Source: Verrucomicrobiota bacterium
Lineage (GTDB): Bacteria; Verrucomicrobiota; Verrucomicrobiia; Chthoniobacterales; UBA10450
Direction: 5' to 3'
Assembly: GCA_003221195.1 (NCBI GenBank)
Contig: QHQO01000019.1
Coordinates: 1 to 61,472 of the forward strand
Length of the DNA: 61,472 nt
Positions 16,222 through 23,334 of this stretch are shown one piece after another. The translations under genes and the position numbers were made by a program. Under the pieces are notes generated by a model. The model did not search any database, was not told the DNA's origin, and worked only from the letters and a program-made list of their open reading frames with translations. Numbering within the stretch: the stretch's first letter is position 1; every line of letters starts with the position of its first letter.

Positions 16222-17040
16222 ATGATCTCTCTCGAAGACAACGTTGGTGATATCATCGGAAAAGCGCAACGCGGTTTGGGCATTTCTGACTCCGAACTGG
16301 AAAAAAAAGCGGGCGTCGACTTGCAAACAATCCGCAAACTGCGCGAAGGCAATGTCAATGAGCAAGCCCTGCAGCGCATCGCGCCGGTCCTGGGTCTTTC
16401 CGCGGGGCCGCTTTGCGAGCTAGCGAAGGGAGAATGGCGTCCCGAAAGAATCGATGAGCGCGACGGTTTCGCGCAATTCAACACGCGTTATCACGATATG
16501 ACCGTGAACGCCTATTTCGTTTGGGATCCGACAAGCAGCGTTGCTGCGGCCTTCGATACAGGCGCCGATTGCAGCGAAATGCTGCGATTTGCCAACCGCC
16601 ACAAATTGAACGTGCAATTGATTCTTCTTACCCATGCGCATCCGGATCATGTCGCGGACCTGCCGCGTTTGCGCGAGGAAACCGGCGCGGATGTTTTTGC
16701 GCCTGCCCGCGAACCTGTTGCCGGCGCGCAGGCCATCGACGAAGGAAAGCACTTCCATCTCGGAAATCTGGAAATTGATACACGGCTGACCTGGGGTCAT
16801 TCCCAAGGCGGTATGACATATGTGGTGACTGGGCTCGCACGCCCCATCGCGATAGTGGGCGATTCGCTTTTTGCGGGATCGATGGGCGGCGGAAACGTTT
16901 CCTATCGGGACGCACTACGCACTAACCTCGAGAAAATCCTCACATTGCCGGATCAAACGATCATTTGTCCGGGACACGGCCCCATGACAACAGTGGGCGA
17001 AGAGAAAGAGCACAATCCATTTTTCGCGGAACGGATTTAA
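16222..17040 (+). CDS. HTH-metallo-beta-lactamase fold fusion protein
   Basis: 272 residues. Residues about 5-65 look like an XRE/Cro-type helix-turn-helix (RGLGISDSELEKKAGVDLQT, IRKLREGNVNEQALQRIAPV). After a linker, a metallo-beta-lactamase fold follows with THAHPDHVADL (the HxHxDH metal site), WGHSQGGMTYV, IVGDSLFAGSMGG and IICPGHGPMTTVG. This resembles glyoxalase II/thioesterase-like hydrolases. The join of a repressor-like domain to a hydrolase is uncommon and may mean substrate-responsive regulation or simply a stabilising helical domain. It lies 19 bases after lipB and is probably in the ruvC-lipB transcript. Confidence 0.85.
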   Translation: MISLEDNVGDIIGKAQRGLGISDSELEKKAGVDLQTIRKLREGNVNEQALQRIAPVLGLSAGPLCELAKGEWRPERIDERDGFAQFNTRYHDMTVNAYFVWDPTSSVAAAFDTGADCSEMLRFANRHKLNVQLILLTHAHPDHVADLPRLREETGADVFAPAREPVAGAQAIDEGKHFHLGNLEIDTRLTWGHSQGGMTYVVTGLARPIAIVGDSLFAGSMGGGNVSYRDALRTNLEKILTLPDQTIICPGHGPMTTVGEEKEHNPFFAERI

Positions 17041-17277
17041 TAATAATTCGGTGCCGCCTGTTCGGGGCACAGGTGGCTGACCAGAGGATCAGGTGTGTGC
17101 AAGAATGCTCAACAGTGGGTAGCATCCTGCGATCCTCTCGAATGGGCGGGTGACGTTAATCTTACTGCCATCAGCGCAGTTGTTTTGCCCTGATTAGCTT
17201 TGGCATTCAAGCTTCGACCGGAGCTTTCTCACTCCACTCGGGGTGACAAGGCCTCAAGATTGGGGTTACGTTTCGTC

Positions 17278-18174
17278 ATGAACATCGGTTTTGTTGGAGT
17301 GGGCCGGATGGGCGCAAACATGGCGCGCAGATTGAAGGATCGACAGTTTCACATCACGGCTGTTTACGACACCAATCGCGCGACTGCTACGTCGCTTGCC
17401 GCGGAGCTTGGCTGTGCCGCCGCTCAAGACTTGTCGGATGTAACGGCCGAATCTGACGTGATCTTCACTGTCGTGACCGATGACAACGCGATGCGAAACA
17501 TCTTCGCGGGAAGCGGCGACAATCTGCTAGTGAACGCCCGCGGCAAGCTGTTCATTAATTGCGCGACGATTTCACCTCAGGTGCATGTCGAGATTGAAAA
17601 GCTGGCGCATCAAGCAGGGGCACAAACGCTCGAAACCTGCATGGCGTCGAGTATTCCCCAGGCGCGTGAAGGGAGGCTTTATTTGATGTGTGGAGGAACG
17701 GAAGATGCCTTCCGCAAAGCCGAACCGATTTTGAAGGAGCTTGGTTCCGATGTGCGTTTTATCGGTAAGGCTGGCGAAGCCGCAAAGGTGAAGGCGCTCG
17801 TCAACATGGTAATGAACATCAACACCGCGGGGCTGGCGGAGGGACTTGCTCTCGGCGCGGCGCTCGACCTCGATTTGGAAATGTTGAGGAAGGTTTTTTC
17901 CCAGACAGGCGCAGCCTCCCGCGTACTGGAAACCGATGGCGAAGATATGCAAAATCGCGAGCACAGCTGCTTTTTCTCTGCTGCGCATGCGGCCAAAGAT
18001 AGCGGGATAGCTCTTGAGCTCGGGCGGAGTCTCGGCCTCGATTTACCGCTCGCGCGCGAGACCAAGGAACAATACGACCGGATGGTGGCGGAAGGCTTGG
18101 GCGAACTCGATAAATCAGGGATCGCGGAGCTTACCTTCAAAGATCGACACAAACACTCCGGCAATCACGTTTAA
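17278..18174 (+). CDS. NAD(P)-dependent beta-hydroxyacid dehydrogenase
   Basis: 298 residues from ATG at 17278. The N-terminal Rossmann motif is IGFVGVGRMGANMARRLKD. The substrate-binding segment is near CMASSIPQAREGRLYLMCGG, close to the family's DAPVSGG region but with altered residues. The catalytic Lys lies in GEAAKVKALVNMVMNINTAG. The C-terminal helices include SCFFSAAHAAKDSGIALELG. This places it with 3-hydroxyisobutyrate dehydrogenase/tartronate semialdehyde reductase enzymes; the exact substrate is unclear. Upstream in-frame codons (from 17200) are not family-like and were left out. Confidence 0.87.
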   Translation: MNIGFVGVGRMGANMARRLKDRQFHITAVYDTNRATATSLAAELGCAAAQDLSDVTAESDVIFTVVTDDNAMRNIFAGSGDNLLVNARGKLFINCATISPQVHVEIEKLAHQAGAQTLETCMASSIPQAREGRLYLMCGGTEDAFRKAEPILKELGSDVRFIGKAGEAAKVKALVNMVMNINTAGLAEGLALGAALDLDLEMLRKVFSQTGAASRVLETDGEDMQNREHSCFFSAAHAAKDSGIALELGRSLGLDLPLARETKEQYDRMVAEGLGELDKSGIAELTFKDRHKHSGNHV

Positions 18175-18348
18175 GCCAAGGTCCTCGAGCGTCATCTCGC
18201 GCCTACCGGTTTGGTTCAGCATCGCTATCCAAAGTTTCGGGGCCGATCCAACAGGCCCGCGAGGGTGAAAAGATTCTCCCTCGGCATACGATAGCGATAA
18301 GAGAGGCCGCCGAACGCGTTTCTCGCACAAGGTTCTGCCGTCCGTGAA

Positions 18349-18463
18349 ACGGCGGTTTCTGGAAAACTTTACACTTTCCAGGAACTCTACCTCGCCTTTT
18401 CCGGAGAAGGAGGTGACAAGATACTAACGAGGCAGGGACAAATCCTTGGTTCCTGCCTAACAA
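18349..18463 (+). promoter_or_regulatory. Structured leader before the exported protein gene at 18548
   Basis: The 373-base gap 18175-18547 contains two clear hairpins: TTTCTGGAAA paired with TTTCCAGGAA (about 18352-18381), and AGGCAGG paired with CCTGCCT (about 18431-18461). Between them lies a TTTTCCGGAGAAGG block that recurs before other genes of the window. A third, weaker stem (TTCCCCCGCCT with AGGTGGGAGGAA) lies close to the start codon. No known riboswitch class fits what I can see. Confidence 0.5.
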
Positions 18464-18547
18464 ATCAAGCGCGCCGGCTAAGTCCCGGTGAAAAAAGTTC
18501 CCCCGCCTGAGGTGGGAGGAACAGCCTTGAGCAACCTCGGGAAAAAA

Positions 18548-19522
18548 ATGAAAACTAACAACATAATGATATTAACGATACTAACGCTTGGCGGCTTGGT
18601 GATGAACCCAGCTGCTTTTTCGGCACAACTGCCTCATCGGCCTCTTCCGGTGCCTGCAGTCAGGTCAACGCCAGTGCCGCGTCCGGTCGTGACGCCTACT
18701 CCCGCGCCAGTGCCACCGGCTGTTGCTTCGCTGGTCATTTCCTATGAAACATCAGCATCATCGAATATCGCCATCACCGTCAGCGCAGGACAAGCCGGGG
18801 CCCCAGCCGGATTCTCAATCCAGTGGATGACCCTCGCCGATTACATCGCCTTGGGAAACCGGTGGCCTCTAACTTCAGAGGTTCCCAACCCCCAAGCTTC
18901 GAGCTTCTGCAAAGCCACCTTCGGCGTCCCCGTGACACCGAACTGCGCAGGCTACAACCTGCGCCCATGGCAAAGCGTCGCTCTCAGCATCGGCGACGAT
19001 AGCTTGTATGACAACTGCGCCGCATCCAGCCCTTGTTCCGGGGCTCCGCTACTGTGCAACACGGCATACGTATTTCGTGCCTCCGCACTTGATGCCACGG
19101 GCCACCTCAGGATTAGTGACACCATTACGTGTGCGACCTTGCCGTGTGTTGGACCAGGCTCATGCACCTATTCGCAAGGTTACTGGCGTAACCATCCAGA
19201 CGCGTGGCCGGTAACCAGCCTCACTCTGGGAACAGTGACCTATCAGGCTGCGGAACTCATGGCGATCCTGGATGACCCCGCGCGGGGCAACGGCCTTGTG
19301 ATTTTAGTTCACCAATTGATCGCCGCGAAGCTAAACATCGCCAACGGAGCGGATCCGTCAGCTGTTCAGCAAGCCATCACTGATGCCGACAACATGATCG
19401 GAGCCCTGGTAGTCCCGCCGATTGGCAACGGCTACCTGGCACCGGGACAGACAGGCGATCTGGTTGAAACCCTTACTCAATATAACGAGGGAACCATTGG
19501 TCCTGGTCACTGTAATGATTAA
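18548..19522 (+). CDS. Exported protein with C-terminal GYWRNHP domain
   Basis: 324 residues from ATG at 18548. The signal peptide is at about 1-27 (MILTILTLGGLVMNPAAFSA). A Pro/Thr/Val-rich linker follows (PVPRPVVTPTPAPVPPAVAS), then a Cys-containing beta domain (about 70-215). The C-terminal domain starts CTYSQGYWRNHPDAWP and continues [20 protein letters not shown], ending EGTIGPGHC. The same last two domains occur in the next gene (20116-21954), so they are paralogs. Even numbers of Cys suggest disulfides after export. The domain is often found at the ends of bacterial surface proteins; its function is unknown. A strong terminator follows. Confidence 0.8.
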   Translation: MKTNNIMILTILTLGGLVMNPAAFSAQLPHRPLPVPAVRSTPVPRPVVTPTPAPVPPAVASLVISYETSASSNIAITVSAGQAGAPAGFSIQWMTLADYIALGNRWPLTSEVPNPQASSFCKATFGVPVTPNCAGYNLRPWQSVALSIGDDSLYDNCAASSPCSGAPLLCNTAYVFRASALDATGHLRISDTITCATLPCVGPGSCTYSQGYWRNHPDAWPVTSLTLGTVTYQAAELMAILDDPARGNGLVILVHQLIAAKLNIANGADPSAVQQAITDADNMIGALVVPPIGNGYLAPGQTGDLVETLTQYNEGTIGPGHCND

Positions 19523-19556
19523 GATAGCCTGATAATACAAGGCACAGTCTAATAAG

Positions 19557-19590
19557 AAGGCGACTGGTGGAATACCAGTCGCCTTTTTTA
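19557..19590 (+). terminator. Rho-independent terminator
   Basis: AAGGCGACTGGT, loop GGAAT, ACCAGTCGCCTT, then a T-run. It is a perfect 12-bp stem 35 bases after the stop of the exported protein gene. Confidence 0.92.
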
Positions 19591-19694
19591 TCTACTGGAT
19601 CAGGCGGATCCCATCAACACCTGGCAGGTCAGGTGCCTCACGCAACACGACCATCCCTCCTAAACGAGGCCGAAACATCTCGCTGCATCCTCGA

Positions 19695-19746
19695 AAGTAA
19701 ATCTTTCTCGGGAACTTCTTCCTGCTGTTTCCGGATAAAGACCTAG
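19695..19746 (+). repeat. Leader repeat, first copy
   Basis: GTAAATCTTTCTCGGGAAC, then about 13 variable bases, then GTTTCCGGATAAAGACCTA. The ends are complementary (TCTTT with AAAGA, CGGGAAC with GTTTCCG allowing G-T), so it folds as a hairpin. A second copy is at 20004-20056. Confidence 0.6.
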
Positions 19747-19779
19747 GACGTGGTCCAACTGCGGCATCGGACTTTCTAA

Positions 19780-19990
19780 GTCTGCGCAGTAGGCCTATGC
19801 CTATAAGCATAGCCTGGACGCGTATAACATTTGAGTGACTGCCTAGTGTCACCGCGGCGAGTAGTGGTGAAATGCCAAGCTCGTAGCACCGCGTAAACAA
19901 GAACTGGGAATGGAAGCCGACTGCGTGGAAGGCACGCAGTGTGGCCTCTCGTAGAAATGGCTTAGCTAGTAACGCGACACATGAGCTAGA
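19780..19990. ncRNA. Candidate structured RNA between leader repeats
   Basis: In 200 bases there are several hairpins in a row: AGGCCTATGC with GCATAGCCT (19791-19815), GTGAC with GTCAC (about 19834-19851), an interrupted GCGG...CCGC stem (about 19853-19892), and ACTGCGTG with CACGCAGT (about 19919-19940). The density of stems, the lack of a plausible gene on either strand and the position between two leader repeats suggest an RNA. It might instead be a decayed leader-gene unit. No known RNA family is recognised. Confidence 0.35.
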
Positions 19991-20003
19991 TAACAAGGCG
20001 CCA

Positions 20004-20056
20004 CCTGTAAATCTTTTTCGGGAACCCGGTTGCGCCGTTTCCGGATAAAGACCTAA
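20004..20056 (+). repeat. Leader repeat, second copy
   Basis: GTAAATCTTTTTCGGGAAC, variable centre, then GTTTCCGGATAAAGACCTA, as in the first copy. It lies 60 bases before the ATG of the PT-repeat exported protein, so it would be in its leader. Confidence 0.6.
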
Positions 20057-20115
20057 GCGAGGATAAACATCACATGCCTTTGTGTGACGCAGTAAGGCTT
20101 TTCCAAGACAAGAAT

Positions 20116-21954
20116 ATGAAGACCAATTTCCTAAAGCAGGTGTCAGCCGTATTAGCCATGCTGATGGCTTTGGCGCCACTCGCACCGCTCGAAGCAGCAA
20201 AACATGATAAGAGAAAGAAACACCGCAGCCATCGTTCGAAGGAGCTTCTGGGGGCCAGAAATATACAAAAAAAGGCGGCACAATATGCTCACGACGTCCT
20301 TTCGGAGTTGCCACCGGGGACGCTTGGCAGTGTGTCCATCACAGAAGGAACGGACTTTGACGCTGCAATTCAAAAGAATGTCCGCGACCTGAAAGGCGCA
20401 ATAGCTAACTCATCATGGCCGCAAGCTGCTAAAAGGGCCGCATTCTGGCATTTTCCTGCTGGATTGACTGGCGGCGGAGGAGGAAGTGGAAATTGGTCAG
20501 GAGAAACCTCCGTTGGCGGCTACTGCTTTTGCTGGACACGTACCACGATCTTTTTCAAAGACCCGTGGTACGTGATTCGATTCACAGTGAAAATATGTTG
20601 TACGCCAACACCTACCCCGACGCCGAGTCCGACTCCACCTCTGCCAACGCCGACGCCGCCTCCGCCAACGCCGACTCCACCTCTGCCAACGCCGACCCCA
20701 ATTCCGCACCCACGGAAACCGACTCCTTCGCCAAGACCAGATCCAACTCCCGTTCCAACAGCCACAGCGACTCCAACAGCTACCGTTACACCTACGCCGA
20801 CGACGACACCCACAGCTTCTCCTACCGCAACACCGACGGCGACTCCTACGGTGACTCCTACACCTATACCAACTCCGGATCCAACCCCGACACCTACTCC
20901 GACCCCGACGGTTACACCAACTGCAACGCCCACTCCGACGGCGACAGCGACGCCAACAGCTACTGCTACGCCGACAGCGACCGTGACTCCAACGGCTACG
21001 GCAACACCGACAGCGACTCCGACAGCAACGCCAACAGGTACTGCTACGCCGACAGCAACCGTGACTCCAACGGCTACGGCAACATCGACAGTGACTCCGA
21101 CGGCGACAGCGACGCCAACAGCTACTGCTACACCAACAGCGACCCCATCTGCGACTCCGACGCCGACGGCAACACCTACTCCTACGCCATGTCAGTTAGA
21201 CCAGCCATCAATCGCGTGTAGCACGTCTGCATCTTCAAACATATCCATCGATGTCACCGCTGGCTTGTCCGGCGCCCCAAATGGATTCGTCATCGAATGG
21301 ATGACGGTGGCGGACTTTATCGCTAATGGGAATCAATGGCCTGATAATCCAGACGAAGTTTGCCAGGCCAGTTTTCCCAACAGTCTGGCGCCAAACCAAA
21401 CCTTCGAGGTGATCATCGGCGATGATCGATTGTTCGACTCATTTGGTGTGCAAAGCGATTGCTCCGGCGAGCCACTCTTGTGCGATACCGCGTACGTGTT
21501 CCGTTGCCGCGCGAACGAAACACCGTCTTGCGACACAAGTCAGTGGAGCAACACCATTGCCTGCGCAACGCTGCCCTGCAATCCGGGACAAAATTGCACG
21601 TATACGCAAGGTTATTGGAAGAATAATCCTGACGTTTGGCCGTTGCAAAGTCTGACGCTGGGCGCGGTCAGCTACGATGCATCAGAATTACTTCAAATCT
21701 TGAATCGACCCGCGCAGGGCAACGGGCTCGTAATACTGGCGCATCAACTCATTGCCGCAAAATTGAATATAGCCAATGGAGCGGACCCAACAGCGGTTCA
21801 GCAAAGCGTAATTGACGCCGACAACGTGATAGGAGGGTTGATCGTACCTCCGATCGGCAACGGTTATTTGGCACCAGGGCAGACCAGCACCCTCACTGAA
21901 ACCCTCACAGAGTACAACGAGGGAACGATTGGCCCTGGACACTGCGACGACTGA
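20116..21954 (+). CDS. Exported protein with long (PT)n linker and GYWKNNP domain
   Basis: 612 residues from ATG at 20116. The signal peptide is at about 1-27 ([17 protein letters not shown]). A basic stretch and a Gly-rich, Cys-containing N-terminal domain follow (to about 165). A linker of about 195 residues is almost only Pro, Thr and Ala ([10 protein letters not shown]-type repeats). A Cys-containing beta domain and the C-terminal domain ([20 protein letters not shown]) match the protein at 18548. The protein is probably on the cell surface, with the linker as a spacer and possibly glycosylated on Thr (inference). The start was chosen for its signal peptide; the upstream in-frame ATG at 20074 lies in the leader. 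No ribosome-binding site stronger than AAGA is seen. Confidence 0.8.
   Translation: MKTNFLKQVSAVLAMLMALAPLAPLEAAKHDKRKKHRSHRSKELLGARNIQKKAAQYAHDVLSELPPGTLGSVSITEGTDFDAAIQKNVRDLKGAIANSSWPQAAKRAAFWHFPAGLTGGGGGSGNWSGETSVGGYCFCWTRTTIFFKDPWYVIRFTVKICCTPTPTPTPSPTPPLPTPTPPPPTPTPPLPTPTPIPHPRKPTPSPRPDPTPVPTATATPTATVTPTPTTTPTASPTATPTATPTVTPTPIPTPDPTPTPTPTPTVTPTATPTPTATATPTATATPTATVTPTATATPTATPTATPTGTATPTATVTPTATATSTVTPTATATPTATATPTATPSATPTPTATPTPTPCQLDQPSIACSTSASSNISIDVTAGLSGAPNGFVIEWMTVADFIANGNQWPDNPDEVCQASFPNSLAPNQTFEVIIGDDRLFDSFGVQSDCSGEPLLCDTAYVFRCRANETPSCDTSQWSNTIACATLPCNPGQNCTYTQGYWKNNPDVWPLQSLTLGAVSYDASELLQILNRPAQGNGLVILAHQLIAAKLNIANGADPTAVQQSVIDADNVIGGLIVPPIGNGYLAPGQTSTLTETLTEYNEGTIGPGHCDD
20605..21190 (+). 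repeat. Low-complexity ACN/CCN repeat encoding the PT linker
   Basis: Nearly 600 bases of short tandem variants of CCGACGGCAACA-type units. All forward frames are open here because of the composition; only the frame giving Pro/Thr/Ala is continuous with the folded domains on both sides. Longer blocks are locally duplicated (for example around 20990 and 21065), a sign of slippage. Confidence 0.85.
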
Positions 21955-22252
21955 CGAGATGGCGCGGTGTCTACTATAAAATCGAAATACTGGCTGTAGA
22001 ACTGCGCGGGGAAGCTGAAAGCTTTTCCGCAGTGTCAGCAACTTGATGCCGCAGGGAATTCTGCCCGGGAATCTCTGTGCCAATTTCCAGAGCCGCGTTT
22101 TTTGTTACGATATCCGACGTCAGACCTGCACCGTCGTTTCTGTCGGAACCCCCTCCAGCGCAGATCGATCCACTAGAACGCGCAATATTCCAGTAACGGG
22201 CGGAAAATTCGGAGCTTGCCTAACAATCGTACAAATGAGATGATCCGCGGCT

Positions 22253-23023
22253 GTGAAACCCGAAGCATCTCAGGCCGGCGCACGCCGCCCCGACCGCTTC
22301 ATGACGACTCGTTGGAGCATCGTCTTGTCGTGCACCGATTCTGACGGTGACGAACAGAAGGCGCACGCCGCCCTGGCCGAACTTTGCAAAATCTATTGGC
22401 GGCCAGTCTTCGCGTTCATCTGCCGGCAGGGTCACTCCGTCCCAGACGCTCAGGACCTGACACAGGATTTTTTCGCGATGGTGCTGAAGGGTCGGCTTTT
22501 GCAACGGGCAGATCGGAGCCGGGGAAGGTTCCGTTCGCTGGTGCTGAAGGCATTGCAGAATTTCTTACACGACGCTGTGGACAAACGTCACGCCCGGAAG
22601 CGCGGCGGAGACGTGCAATTCGTTTCCTGGGACGATTGGATGGCTGAGGCGCCATCGCACTTGTCGATCCCGGAGCAGGACTCGGACAAATGGTCGCCAG
22701 AAAGAATCTTCGATGTGCGCTGGGCGGCGACGGTGGTCGAGCGCGCGTTGCGGCGATTGGGCGATGAATGCGAAAAGCGTGGTCGTCGACGTGTTTTTGA
22801 TGTGTTGAACAATTGCCTCGCGGCTGAGCGGGAAGATGTTTCCTATGCGAAGTACGCAAAAACGCTGGGTTTGCAGGAGGCGGCAGTGAAACGCCTTGTG
22901 CACAGGTTACGCGAACGCTATCGCGCGCTGCTCCGCGAAGAAGTTGCTCAAACCGTCGAAGGACCGAACGAGATCGATGACGAACTCCGTTATCTCTGTG
23001 CGGCGTTAAGCGCGGCAGAATAG
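22253..23023 (+). CDS. ECF-type RNA polymerase sigma factor, kinase-associated
   Basis: 256 residues. It has the MTTRWSIVL opening, the sigma-2-like segment WRPVFAFICRQGHSVPDAQD (about 65-85), and LTQDFFAMVLKGRLLQRADR. A sigma-4-like C-terminal helix-turn-helix is in YAKYAKTLGLQEAAVKRLVH. This longer ECF type is common in Planctomycetes and Verrucomicrobia next to Ser/Thr kinases, as here: two large kinase genes follow on the same strand. GTG at 22253 gives a 16-residue extension before MTTRW; ATG at 22301 is the alternative. The upstream gap 21955-22252 shows no strong signal. Confidence 0.85.
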   Translation: MKPEASQAGARRPDRFMTTRWSIVLSCTDSDGDEQKAHAALAELCKIYWRPVFAFICRQGHSVPDAQDLTQDFFAMVLKGRLLQRADRSRGRFRSLVLKALQNFLHDAVDKRHARKRGGDVQFVSWDDWMAEAPSHLSIPEQDSDKWSPERIFDVRWAATVVERALRRLGDECEKRGRRRVFDVLNNCLAAEREDVSYAKYAKTLGLQEAAVKRLVHRLRERYRALLREEVAQTVEGPNEIDDELRYLCAALSAAE

Positions 23024-23203
23024 TCAGAAAAATTCGAGATCAGAGCTCGGAAGATCGAGCACCGTGTAGACGCGGCGAATTTCTGACGCATTTTCGCAAA
23101 GATCCTCGAGCACTAAATCTGTTTCGTTCTACGACAATTCGGTGGGACGTTTGATTTAGATTTTGGATATTGTCGATCCTGATCGACGAGTCACTTCGCG
23201 ATT

Positions 23204-23248
23204 ACATTTTTTTTCGAGAACTCCGCTCGGCCAATTCCGGAGAATGCA
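23204..23248 (+). promoter_or_regulatory. Leader-like motif before the first kinase gene
   Basis: TTTTTTCGAGAACTCCGCTC followed by GGCCAATTCCGGAGAATGC. The order and spacing match motifs before the exported proteins (18378, 19704, 20013) and at 29549. The 311-base gap 23024-23334 has no other recognisable content. Confidence 0.4.
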
Positions 23249-23334
23249 TAGAGGAGGCGTCGGAGCCGACAGCCGATACTCGACTCTCGCCCTGGCTCCC
23301 TCCCGTTTGCAGCCTTTTAAATTTTCAGAATCCG

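Noticed and set aside
18455-18475. GCCTAACAAATCAAGC resembles the start of an integron attC site; similar GCCTAAC strings at 8536 and 22218.
   Set aside because: No partner GTTRRRY end with the required long imperfect palindrome was found, no integrase gene is present, and at 18455 the GCCTAAC belongs to a simple local hairpin.
18175-18547. Cyclic di-GMP riboswitch before the exported protein.
   Set aside because: Several hairpins exist, but the conserved bases and the tetraloop-receptor arrangement of the GEMM class could not be matched.
19592-20314. A 240-codon open frame on the minus strand.
   Set aside because: It overlaps the 5' part of the exported protein gene and the hairpin region, has no domain-like pattern, and runs across palindromes; probably chance.
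20605-21190. Possible CRISPR-like or coding repeat in other frames (Ser/Asp/Asn-rich frame).
   Set aside because: The units are short and variable without spacers, and only the Pro/Thr/Ala frame is continuous with the signal peptide and the C-terminal domain.
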